Assembly: GCA_018716795.1 (NCBI GenBank) | Contig: DVJK01000124.1 | Location: 1 to 6,306, forward strand | Origin: Candidatus Scatomorpha merdipullorum | GTDB lineage: Bacteria > Bacillota > Clostridia > Oscillospirales > Oscillospiraceae | Length of the DNA stretch: 6,306 bases | Reading direction: 5' to 3' | Shown: positions 1 through 5,165 of the stretch, piece by piece | Layout: every line of letters starts with the position of its first letter | How positions within the stretch are numbered: position 1 is the first letter of the stretch | The notes under the pieces: model-generated | Told to the model about the DNA's origin: nothing | Databases searched by the model: none | The model's input: only the letters and a program-made list of their open reading frames with translations | Position numbers and translations under genes: made by a program

Positions 1-31
1 CCGTGCTGCCGATACCTTCGCCTCGCAGCCG

Positions 32-79
32 CCCCCCGCACGTCGTAGGGGCTTATCTTCTACGCCCGCCCGGCGTGGG
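32..79 (-). repeat. Inverted-pair repeat B, copy 1
   Basis: Read on the minus strand this 48-bp stretch matches 437-484 on the plus strand without gaps at about 43 of 48 positions. The shared heart is GGCGGGCGT, then GAAGATAAGCCCCTACG, then CGTG. The two copies are about 360 bp apart and face each other. No coding function is apparent; it looks like a dispersed intergenic repeat. Confidence 0.75.
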
Positions 80-94
80 ATAAAGGATAACGCC

Positions 95-144
95 GGTGCG
101 CCGCACCAATGGTGCGCGGGCGGTGCCCGCGGGATTGGATGCGT
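95..144 (+). repeat. Inverted-pair repeat C, copy 1
   Basis: This 50-bp stretch matches the reverse complement of 791-840 at about 43 of 50 positions with no gaps. Shared blocks include CCAATGGTGCGCGGGC and CGGGATTGGAT. The internal GCGCCGCACCAATGGTGCGC is itself partly palindromic (GCACCAATGGTGC), so a small cruciform or RNA hairpin is possible. Confidence 0.75.
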
Positions 145-223
145 GGGGAGGCGGACATCACCGTGAGCACCATTGGAAACGCGGTTGCAGGCGGACACGC
201 CGAACGTCCGCACCAACCCCACC

Positions 224-271
224 CCGGCAATCACGCGACCGCGGGGCGTCGAGGACGCCGCCCCTTACGGG
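224..271 (+). repeat. GTCGAGGAC repeat A, copy 1
   Basis: This 48-bp stretch matches the reverse complement of 663-710 at 47 of 48 positions. The only difference is base 10 (A here, C in the other copy). Its core, 243-264, has GGGGCGTC and GACGCC-G-CCCC as arms around GAG, so it can fold into a hairpin with one bulged G. Weaker similarity to the distal copy continues past 271 (GGCAGCGAAACG here against GTCAGCAAAACG there), suggesting a longer original unit. Confidence 0.85.
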
Positions 272-345
272 CGGCAGCGAAACGTAGGTATCAGCATCGT
301 GGTAAGCAATTGCGTAAACGCCGCAAACCTTCTCCCACGCCCTCG

Positions 346-388
346 GCTCCCCTGAAAGGGGAGCTGTCGCGGCGCTTTGCGCCGTGAC
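346..388 (+). repeat. Double-hairpin intergenic element
   Basis: Two adjacent perfect or near-perfect hairpins. The first has 8-bp arms GCTCCCCT and AGGGGAGC around GAA (346-364). The second has arms 366-375 and 379-388, ten pairs including one G-T wobble, around TTT. It is followed by GACTGAGGGGTTG. From memory, elements of the form AGGGGAGCTGTC-hairpin-GACTGAGGGGT are common between genes in gut Clostridia; I could not check this here. There is no U-tract after either stem, so a terminator role is not supported. Confidence 0.6.
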
Positions 389-436
389 TGAGGGGTTGGT
401 GCAACGTTGGTGCGGCGTAATACCGTTGCAAGTCAA

Positions 437-484
437 CCCGCGCCGGGCGGGCGTGGAAGATAAGCCCCTACGTCGTGTGGGGAG
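437..484 (+). repeat. Inverted-pair repeat B, copy 2
   Basis: This is the partner of 32-79 in the opposite orientation, matching at about 43 of 48 positions. Differences are scattered single bases, which suggests an old duplication rather than a recent one. It lies between the double-hairpin element and the second GTCGAGGAC repeat. Confidence 0.75.
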
Positions 485-525
485 GTGGGCGCGTGGGATA
501 CCACGTCGTCCGTCATCCGGCGGAA

Positions 526-553
526 GGGGCGTCGAGGACGCCGCCCCCTACGG
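526..553 (+). repeat. GTCGAGGAC repeat A, copy 2 (core only)
   Basis: The 28-bp core matches 243-270 at 27 of 28 positions (CCCC-C-TACGG here against CCCC-T-TACGG). It has the same orientation as copy 1 and the same bulged hairpin. The flanks do not match copy 1 well on the left side, so only the core is retained or was ever shared. Confidence 0.8.
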
Positions 554-662
554 CGGTTGCTTGCGGGTACGTTTCAGCAGAGCCGTGAGGTGGGCGGGAG
601 TTTATGGTTTGTGATTGCCGGCACCCGTTACGTTCCATGCTGCAACGTTCGTTTTGCTGACA

Positions 663-710
663 CCCGTAAGGGGCGGCGTCCTCGACGCCCCGCGGTCGCG
701 GGATTGCCGG
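663..710 (-). repeat. GTCGAGGAC repeat A, copy 3 (inverted)
   Basis: Read on the minus strand it matches copy 1 (224-271) at 47 of 48 positions, the highest identity of any repeat pair in the island. The two copies are inverted and about 390 bp apart, so together they could form a very large stem or serve as ends of a small mobile unit. Similarity fades gradually beyond 663, where weak matches to the copy 1 flank remain. Confidence 0.85.
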
Positions 711-790
711 GCTTCGTTAGACGCAGCCGTCCGGCGCGGCCGATTCTGCCGGTGTCACCCTCGGTGTGGCAACCTCGCGTCCACAACCCA

Positions 791-840
791 ACGTATCCAA
801 TCCCGAGGGCGCAGCCCGCGCACCATTGGCGCGGCGCGGC
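791..840 (-). repeat. Inverted-pair repeat C, copy 2
   Basis: This is the partner of 95-144 in inverted orientation, about 43 of 50 bases identical without gaps. It lies about 55 bp past the stop codon of the hydrolase gene in the direction of transcription. Together with copy 1 it encloses most of the island, including all the GTCGAGGAC copies. Confidence 0.75.
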
Positions 841-895
841 GATGCGTCGAGCCGCCGTCACCCGTCCACCAACGCCCTATGGCGTCCTTGCGGCT

Positions 896-1831
896 TTATC
901 CGCCGCGGGTGCGGTTTAGGAAGTGCTCGATCGCTTCGGCGTATTTTTCGCTGTCCTCCTGCCAGCAGAGGGCGTGGTGGGCGTGCGGGAAGGTCACCTG
1001 GGCGTCGCGGTTATTGCGCCCGGCGCGTATGGCCGCGGCGCTGCCGGGCGGGACGGTGCCGTCCTCGCCGGCCTCGAGGAGGAGCAGGGGCGTTTCGCTT
1101 TTCGCCGCGGCCTCATGGCAGGTATAGCCGGCGGGCATATCGTTCAAAAGCCGCCAGGCGGGCCCGGCGCAGGGCTTTATGAGCGGGAACGCGGGCAGGC
1201 CCGCGCGCTTTTTGAGGTGCATGGCAAGCAGGGTCACCGGCTCGTCGAAGGGGCAGTCGGCCACGACGCCGCGCACGCGCTCCGGAAGGCCCTCGCCCAT
1301 GGCGTAGAGCAGCGTCGAGGCGCCCATGCTGACGCCGTGGAGCCATATCCGCTCCGCGCCGAGGCCGTGCTCGGCGTACTGCGCCCAGGCCAGGACGTCG
1401 CGCCGCTCCCTCCCGCCGAAGGTGAGCCGCCGCCCGCCGCTCAGGCCGTGCGCCCTCTGGTCGACGGCCAGGACCGTCATTCCGCGCGAGGCGTACCACT
1501 GCGCGATGCCCGCGAAGTCGTTCTCCGGGCTCGAGTGGTAGCCGTGAACGAGCACGACAGCCTCCGCCGAGCCGCGCAGGAGCCGCGCGTGCAGGCGCGT
1601 ATTGTCAAAGCTCGCTATAAACACGTCCTCCCAGGGCAGGGCGCGCATGGCCTCGACGTCCGAGATTATGTTCGCCGCGTATTTTTCAAAGCGCGTGCCC
1701 TCGAGGCTCTCCGACGTGAGGTCGCGCGGCCTTTTCCTCCGCTCCGCCGCGAGGAGGAGCGCGAAGGACTCGAGGCAGCACAGCGCGGCGAGGGCTGCTA
1801 AAATACCGAGGGCAATGAGAATCCGGGTCAT
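896..1831 (-). CDS. Membrane-anchored alpha/beta hydrolase
   Basis: 311 residues, read as a serine hydrolase of the alpha/beta fold (COG1073-like esterases). Residues 4-29 form one hydrophobic helix followed by the very basic ERRKRPR at 30-36. By the positive-inside rule this places the catalytic domain in the cytoplasm, tethered to the membrane; a cleaved signal peptide is less likely. The oxyanion-hole region is VHGYHS (95-100), the nucleophile elbow is GVSMG with Ser168, the acid is probably Asp257 in AGEDGTVPP, and the base His286 in HHALCW. All triad members are present and length is normal. The ATG has AAGGAG five bases upstream (1842-1837). It follows the acyl-CoA dehydrogenase by 54 bp, so it is probably co-transcribed. 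The substrate is unknown; an ester or thioester is plausible but not shown. No clear terminator follows. Confidence 0.85.
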   Translation of the reverse strand: MTRILIALGILAALAALCCLESFALLLAAERRKRPRDLTSESLEGTRFEKYAANIISDVEAMRALPWEDVFIASFDNTRLHARLLRGSAEAVVLVHGYHSSPENDFAGIAQWYASRGMTVLAVDQRAHGLSGGRRLTFGGRERRDVLAWAQYAEHGLGAERIWLHGVSMGASTLLYAMGEGLPERVRGVVADCPFDEPVTLLAMHLKKRAGLPAFPLIKPCAGPAWRLLNDMPAGYTCHEAAAKSETPLLLLEAGEDGTVPPGSAAAIRAGRNNRDAQVTFPHAHHALCWQEDSEKYAEAIEHFLNRTRGG

Positions 1832-1850
1832 TTTCTCTCCTTAACAAGCT

Positions 1851-1873
1851 CCGCCGGGCCTGCGGCCCGGCGG
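1851..1873 (-). terminator. Intercistronic GC hairpin after the dehydrogenase
   Basis: Perfect 10-bp arms CCGCCGGGCC and GGCCCGGCGG around a 3-base loop, beginning 12 bases after the dehydrogenase stop. On the minus strand it is followed by AGCTTGTTAAGG with no T-run, so it is a weak intrinsic terminator at best. It may instead protect the 3' end of the upstream message or lower expression of the hydrolase, whose ribosome binding site begins about 8 bases past the stem. Confidence 0.5.
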
Positions 1874-1885
1874 CGGTATGGCTTA

Positions 1886-3043
1886 TCAGTTCAGCTCGCT
1901 CATGGGGCTGTTGTATATGCCGTTGGAGATGGCGACCTTGCATATCTGCGAGGTGCCCTCGGCGACGGTCAGGAGCTGGGCATCGCGCAGCAGGCGCTCC
2001 GTGGCGCTGTGCGCGGTGTATCCCCGGCTGCCGTGGATAAGCGCGGCGTCGCGGCACGCCTTCTGGCACATCTCCGTGGCGAAGAGCTTGAGCGCCGCGG
2101 TCTCCATCGTGGCGCGCGCGCCGGCCTCGGTCAGGGCCGCGACGTGATAGAGCATGTTCCGCGCGACGCAGATGTTCGTGTACATCTCCGCGATAGGGAA
2201 GGACACGCCCTGGTAGGACGAGATGGTGCGGTCGAAGCTGCCGCGGCTGCGCGAATACTCCACCGCGTTCTCAAAGGCGGACTGCGCCGTGCCTATGGCG
2301 ACGGCGGCGAGGGCCAGGCGGCCGCAGTTGAGCGTCTCCTTCATCGCCTTGTAGCCGCCGTTTTCCGTGCCAATCAGCGACTCGGGCGGGAGGCGGCAGT
2401 CCTTGAAGGTGACGGTGCCGGTCGGGGAGTTGTTGAGGCCTATCATGTCCTCCTGCCTCGTGACCGTGACGCCCTCCCAGCCGGCGTCGACGTAGAAGAG
2501 GCTGACGCTCCGGCTCCGGTTGCTGGTGCCCGTGCGCACCCCGGCGATATAGCCGTCGGCGATGCCGGCGTTGGTTATCCAGCACTTCTCGCCGTTGAGG
2601 ACCCAGCCGTCCTCCGTGCGGACGGCCACGGCGTCTATGCCCAGGGCCTCGGAGCCGCCGCGCTCCTCGCTCAGGGCCAGCGTCAGGATTTTCTTCCCGG
2701 CGATGGCGGGCATGAGCCAGTCGCGCGCCTGCTGCGGGCTCACCGCGTTGCGCAGGGCGTAGCAGCACTGGAACATGTGCGCGCACATGACCAGGCCCAG
2801 CGAACACAGCCCGCGCGAGAGCTCCTCGAGGAAAATAAGGCCCTCGACGGCGCCCAGGCCCGCCCCGCCGAGCTCCGCCGGGAAGGGCAGCGCGCACCAG
2901 CCGCGCTCGCTTATCTTCCCCACAATCTCGCGGGGATACACGCCCGTGCGGTCCAGCTCCTCGGCGCGAGGGGCAATCTCGCTGTCGACAAAGGCGCGTA
3001 TTTCCCTCCTGAGCTCCTGCTGAGCCCCTGTTAGCATGAACAT
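1886..3043 (-). CDS. Acyl-CoA dehydrogenase family flavoprotein
   Basis: 385 residues, the usual length for a soluble, FAD-dependent acyl-CoA dehydrogenase, which makes or reduces the alpha-beta double bond of an acyl-CoA and normally passes electrons to ETF. Domains in order: an N-terminal helical domain (about 5-115), a middle beta domain (about 118-222) with ALSEERGGSE (123-132) at the flavin site and WITNAGIAD (155-163), and a C-terminal helical domain (about 228-380) with SRSRGSF (264-270) and HGSRGYT (337-343). The catalytic base is probably Glu362 in AEGTSQI. The flavin-site motif departs from the common TEPxAGSD form. AAGGAGG (3058-3052) lies inside the last codons of the upstream regulator, eight bases before ATG 3043; Met3 is a less likely start. 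The chain length of the substrate cannot be read from the sequence, and no etfAB genes are in the window. Confidence 0.9.
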   Translation of the reverse strand: MFMLTGAQQELRREIRAFVDSEIAPRAEELDRTGVYPREIVGKISERGWCALPFPAELGGAGLGAVEGLIFLEELSRGLCSLGLVMCAHMFQCCYALRNAVSPQQARDWLMPAIAGKKILTLALSEERGGSEALGIDAVAVRTEDGWVLNGEKCWITNAGIADGYIAGVRTGTSNRSRSVSLFYVDAGWEGVTVTRQEDMIGLNNSPTGTVTFKDCRLPPESLIGTENGGYKAMKETLNCGRLALAAVAIGTAQSAFENAVEYSRSRGSFDRTISSYQGVSFPIAEMYTNICVARNMLYHVAALTEAGARATMETAALKLFATEMCQKACRDAALIHGSRGYTAHSATERLLRDAQLLTVAEGTSQICKVAISNGIYNSPMSELN

Positions 3044-3046
3044 TTC

Positions 3047-4312
3047 TCAAGCCTCCTTGGCCGAAAAAAGCGCGGTGAGCACGCTTCCGGCGTAACGCTC
3101 GGTTTCGCCGTAGATTTCAACATTGAGCACGAGCCCGCCCGGGATCTCCCGAAGCTGCTCGCAGGACACCATGAGCTCGCCGCTTATCGCCTTGCCGTCG
3201 GTGAGGTAGAAGCTGCCCGAGCCGAAGGAGGCCTCCGCGCCGAGCGCGAGGCAGTGCAGCCTCGCCGCCTCGAGCAGCATGGGCAGCACGGTGCTGCCCG
3301 AGCCCTCCGGGAGCCAGACGGAGTATACGCTCCGGCCCGAGGGCCCCGCGGCCTCCACCAGCTCGAGCTGGGGCGCGGCGGCGCACTGGGCCTGGCGGCG
3401 GCGGTAATAGCGCAGCAGGTCGTTGGAGGTTATGATGCCCCGCAGCATCCCCTCGCGCGTTATATAGGCCGTGGCGGAGTCGGCGGCAATCATGCGCTGG
3501 GCCAGCTCGTCCATGCCTGTGTCCTCGCTCGCGGTGAAGCAGGAGTGCTCGCGCGAATAGAGCCCGGATATCTTCATCGTCGGCGGCGAACTCAGCGCGG
3601 TTATGGCGTCGACCGTGCCGCAGATGGTGAGGTCGTCGTCCACGACGGCGCAGAGGGAGGTCATGGAGACGATGGGCCGGTATATGCTGTGCCAGTCGGC
3701 GACGATGTCGTTATAGTACAGGAAGGGCGGGGTGCGCATCCAGTCGCCGGCGAGGGACGAGCCCACGCCCAGCGCCGCGTCCGCGGAGAGGAGCTGCCCG
3801 AGCACGGAGACGCTGTCCTGCGCCGAGAAGAGCACGCAGCCGCCGGCCGCCTCCACCTCGCGCAGCACCGCCTCGCCCGGGTGGACGCCGCCGGTTATCA
3901 AAAGCGAGATGCCGTGCTGTGCGGCGAAGGCGAAGATATCCGGCCTGTCGCCCACGACGCAGAGGACTCCCCTCCCGCCGCCGCGCAGCTTGTCAGAGAG
4001 CTGCTGCACGCTTACGTCGCCGAGGACCAGCTTGGTCACGGGAAAGTCCATGTTCGCGGCGCCGGATAGGACCTCCAGGCCCAGCCTCGCCGCCTCGACG
4101 GAGAGGGAGCGGGGCAGCTTGATGTCCTGCTTGCGCACGGTGCCGGCGCGGGGCCGCGTCTCGACCAGCCCGCGCTCCTCCGCGAGCTTGAGCGCCTTGT
4201 ACGCCGTGCCGTCGCTCACGCCGAGCTCCCTCGAGAGCCCGCGCACGGAGATGCGCGCGCCCACGGGCAGCCGCTCTATATATTCAATTATCATGTCGCT
4301 TTTGGAGCCCAA
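3047..4312 (-). CDS. YtoI-type regulator: HTH, DRTGG, CBS, hotdog domains
   Basis: 421 residues with the domain order of Bacillus subtilis YtoI. A winged-helix DNA-binding region (about 1-62) contains SVRGLSRELGVSDGTAYKAL (22-41). A DRTGG-type domain follows (about 70-185), with GDRPDI (121-126) and LLITGGVHPGEAVL (137-150). Then comes a CBS pair (about 190-305): the first half is divergent, the second is clear in TAYITREGMLRGIITSNDLL (281-300). A hotdog domain ends the protein (about 312-420). CBS domains usually bind adenine nucleotides and hotdog folds commonly bind acyl-CoA, so it probably senses a small CoA- or nucleotide-type ligand and controls transcription; the ligand is unknown. The start is TTG at 4312, chosen because GGAGGT (4324-4319) is six bases upstream and the N-terminus then matches the family; the next in-frame ATG (4294) is too far from it. 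It has its own promoter and overlaps the ribosome binding site of the dehydrogenase three bases downstream. Confidence 0.88.
   Translation of the reverse strand: MGSKSDMIIEYIERLPVGARISVRGLSRELGVSDGTAYKALKLAEERGLVETRPRAGTVRKQDIKLPRSLSVEAARLGLEVLSGAANMDFPVTKLVLGDVSVQQLSDKLRGGGRGVLCVVGDRPDIFAFAAQHGISLLITGGVHPGEAVLREVEAAGGCVLFSAQDSVSVLGQLLSADAALGVGSSLAGDWMRTPPFLYYNDIVADWHSIYRPIVSMTSLCAVVDDDLTICGTVDAITALSSPPTMKISGLYSREHSCFTASEDTGMDELAQRMIAADSATAYITREGMLRGIITSNDLLRYYRRRQAQCAAAPQLELVEAAGPSGRSVYSVWLPEGSGSTVLPMLLEAARLHCLALGAEASFGSGSFYLTDGKAISGELMVSCEQLREIPGGLVLNVEIYGETERYAGSVLTALFSAKEA
3052..3058 (-). promoter_or_regulatory. Ribosome binding site of the dehydrogenase, inside the regulator
   Basis: AAGGAGG forms part of the Lys-Glu-Ala codons that end the regulator gene, whose TGA stop (3049-3047) lies between this site and ATG 3043. 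Spacing to the ATG is eight bases. The arrangement implies that the two proteins are made from one message with coupled translation. Confidence 0.85.
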
Positions 4313-4318
4313 GTCAAT

Positions 4319-4324
4319 ACCTCC
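4319..4324 (-). promoter_or_regulatory. Ribosome binding site fixing the TTG start of the regulator
   Basis: GGAGGT followed by ATTGAC and then TTG at 4312. The six-base spacing is near ideal for the TTG, whereas the first ATG in frame would be 24 bases away. This decides the start codon. Confidence 0.8.
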
Positions 4325-4358
4325 GGCCTTAGCCTGCGGCTGTGCTCAGAGTATAACG

Positions 4359-4373
4359 CAACTATAACAGTTG
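4359..4373. promoter_or_regulatory. Inverted repeat over the -10 box, possible operator
   Basis: CAACT and AGTTG are separated by ATAAC and cover the -10 element of the regulator promoter. A symmetric site at this position would suit repression by a dimeric winged-helix protein, the most obvious candidate being the product of the adjacent gene. The arms are only five bases, so chance occurrence is possible. Confidence 0.35.
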
Positions 4374-4390
4374 TTGCACAGCTTTGTCAA
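4361..4390 (-). promoter_or_regulatory. Sigma-A type promoter of the regulator gene row
   Basis: The -35 box TTGACA (4390-4385) matches the consensus fully, and the -10 box TATAGT (4366-4361) matches TATAAT at five of six positions, with an 18-base spacer. An alternative -10, TATACT, lies at 4355-4350 but has no good -35. The expected start point is near 4354, giving a leader of about 40 bases before TTG 4312. The promoter sits in an AT-rich patch that stands out from its GC-rich surroundings. Confidence 0.8.
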
Positions 4391-4411
4391 CAAATGATAC
4401 GAATTTGTCAA
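4383..4411 (-). promoter_or_regulatory. Direct repeat TTGACAAA upstream of and over the -35 box
   Basis: TTGACAAA occurs at 4411-4404 and again at 4390-4383, 21 bases apart, or two turns of the helix. The second copy contains the -35 box. The first has no fitting -10 (its nearest TATCAT is only six bases away), so it is more likely a protein site or a duplicated promoter half than a second promoter. Confidence 0.4.
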
Positions 4412-4430
4412 GTAATGCTCAAAAAGAGCA

Positions 4431-4484
4431 GGGCCGCCCGCAAACCGGGCCAAAAATCGGCGGCTCAGTTTTTGCGGGCGGCCC
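4431..4484 (-). terminator. Long inverted repeat after coaD, probable terminator
   Basis: Perfect 14-bp arms GGGCCGCCCGCAAA and TTTGCGGGCGGCCC enclose a 26-base loop. On the minus strand the structure starts 27 bases after the coaD stop and is followed by TGCTCTTTTTGAGCA, which supplies a five-T run about five bases past the stem and is itself a small inverted repeat (4416-4430). This probably ends the coaD transcript just before the regulator promoter. The loop is longer than in most intrinsic terminators. Confidence 0.65.
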
Positions 4485-4511
4485 CTGGCCCTGCGCCCTC
4501 ACGCGGCGCGC

Positions 4512-5015
4512 CTATCTGCTTTGCTCCGCCTCAAGCGCGGAGATTTTCTCTCTCACGGCCCTCTCGACCGGCGCGGGCACAAAATCCCTGAGCGAGCTTT
4601 TGAATCTCGCCAGCTCCCTGACGGCGCTGGAGCTCAGGAAGGCGAATTCCTCCCCGGCGAACATGAAGACGGTCTCCATCTCCGGGTTGAGCTTGCGGTT
4701 TACGGCGGCCATCTGGAATTCATACTCGAAATCCGTCACGGCGCGCAGGCCGCGTATGACCACGGGCGAGCCGGACTCCCTGACATAGTCGGTCAGCAGG
4801 CCGGTGTGCGTGTCCACGCGCACGTTGGAAAGACCGGCCGTCGACTCGCGGAGCAGCTCGGCGCGCTCCTCACAGGTGAAGAGGCAGCACTCCTTCGCGC
4901 CGTTGCGCATTACGCAGACCACAAGCTCGTCAAAGATTGCCGCCGCGCGCCGTATTATGTTCAGGTGGCCCAGCGTCGGCGGGTCGAAGCTGCCGGGATA
5001 GACAGCGGTGCGCAC
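4512..5015 (-). CDS. coaD: Pantetheine-phosphate adenylyltransferase (CoaD)
   Basis: 167 residues, near the usual 160. CoaD transfers AMP from ATP to 4'-phosphopantetheine, giving dephospho-CoA, the penultimate step of CoA synthesis, in the cytoplasm. The nucleotidyltransferase motif is present as YPGSFDPPTLGH (6-17), with the TxGH signature at 14-17. RGLRAVTDFEYE (88-99) carries the two arginines of the active site, Lys41 aligns with the pantetheine-contacting lysine of the E. coli enzyme, and LSSSAVRE (127-134) is the second conserved motif. Three cysteines (43, 44, 48) lie next to Lys41 where most relatives have Pro, Leu or similar. The start is GTG at 5015: GGAGG (5027-5023) is seven bases upstream and the protein begins exactly at the conserved YPGSFDP strand. 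An ATG overlapping this GTG is out of frame. It is flanked by hairpins on both sides, so it may be its own transcription unit, though no clear promoter is visible. Confidence 0.95.
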   Translation of the reverse strand: MRTAVYPGSFDPPTLGHLNIIRRAAAIFDELVVCVMRNGAKECCLFTCEERAELLRESTAGLSNVRVDTHTGLLTDYVRESGSPVVIRGLRAVTDFEYEFQMAAVNRKLNPEMETVFMFAGEEFAFLSSSAVRELARFKSSLRDFVPAPVERAVREKISALEAEQSR

Positions 5016-5022
5016 ATGAACC

Positions 5023-5027
5023 CCTCC
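5023..5027 (-). promoter_or_regulatory. Ribosome binding site fixing the GTG start of coaD
   Basis: GGAGG, extended by GG, lies seven bases before GTG 5015. The overlapping ATG (5017-5015) would be read in another frame that does not give the CoaD protein, so the GTG is the right start. Confidence 0.75.
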
Positions 5028-5044
5028 GTTCTCTCTCTCATTGC

Positions 5045-5067
5045 GCGGCCCATGCTCTGCGGGCCGC
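5045..5067 (-). other. Small hairpin in the coaD leader
   Basis: Arms GCGGCCC (5045-5051) and GGGCCGC (5061-5067) with a nine-base loop, about 17 bases before the coaD ribosome binding site. It has no T-run. It could influence coaD message stability or translation, but nothing identifies it as a known riboswitch. Confidence 0.4.
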
Positions 5068-5099
5068 TTTCGGCGTTTGGCGCACGCATTGCCGTATTC

Positions 5100-5133
5100 T
5101 CAAAAGCAGGCCCGGTTAGGGGCCTGCTTTTGA
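5100..5133 (-). terminator. Intrinsic terminator of the CoA-transferase operon
   Basis: A perfect 14-bp stem, TCAAAAGCAGGCCC with GGGCCTGCTTTTGA, around a six-base loop, starting 32 bases after the subunit B stop. The A-run before and T-run after the GC core give the classic form; because it is symmetric it could act on either strand. The T-run is only four bases, so some read-through into coaD is possible. Confidence 0.8.
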
Positions 5134-5165
5134 ATCAACAGAGTTTGCTTAGACCTGTGCTGAGA

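Larger units (their letters stand above)
1..895. other. Gene-free repeat island
   Basis: I find no credible coding sequence in these 895 bases. Open frames exist on both strands only because GC-rich DNA has few stops; their translations are rich in Arg, Pro and Gly, lack good ribosome binding sites, and partly translate the same repeat on opposite strands. Instead the stretch is built of short repeats: a GTCGAGGAC-centred element in three copies, two further elements each present as an inverted pair, and a double-hairpin element. It lies downstream of the hydrolase gene, the last gene of the row, so it may also receive that transcript's 3' end. I see no tRNA, rRNA or CRISPR structure here. 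Confidence 0.75.

Noticed and set aside
158..436. Open frame on the minus strand in the repeat island
   Set aside because: Its protein contains PVRGGVLDAPRSRDCR, which is also produced by the plus-strand frame at 615-1127, because both translate the same inverted repeat. No ribosome binding site and Arg/Pro-rich composition: an artefact.
872..890. Terminator after the hydrolase (ACGCC/GGCGT hairpin)
   Set aside because: Only five base pairs and no T-run on the minus strand; too weak to call.
1..895. CRISPR array or integron cassette array
   Set aside because: Repeats are inverted, differ in length and are unevenly spaced; there are no regular spacers, no cas genes, and no integrase or recognisable attC site.
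1774..1786. Lipoprotein cleavage site in the hydrolase N-terminus (Cys18/Cys19)
   Set aside because: The residue before Cys18 is Leu, and before Cys19 is Cys, neither of which fits the Gly/Ala/Ser needed at that position of a lipobox.
923..1801. Long plus-strand open frame opposite the hydrolase
   Set aside because: It mirrors the true gene in GC-rich DNA. The minus-strand protein has a full catalytic triad and a ribosome binding site; this one has neither motif nor site.
5068..5100. Promoter for coaD
   Set aside because: No pair of boxes near consensus with proper spacing was found between the terminator and the coaD start; read-through from the CoA-transferase operon is equally possible.
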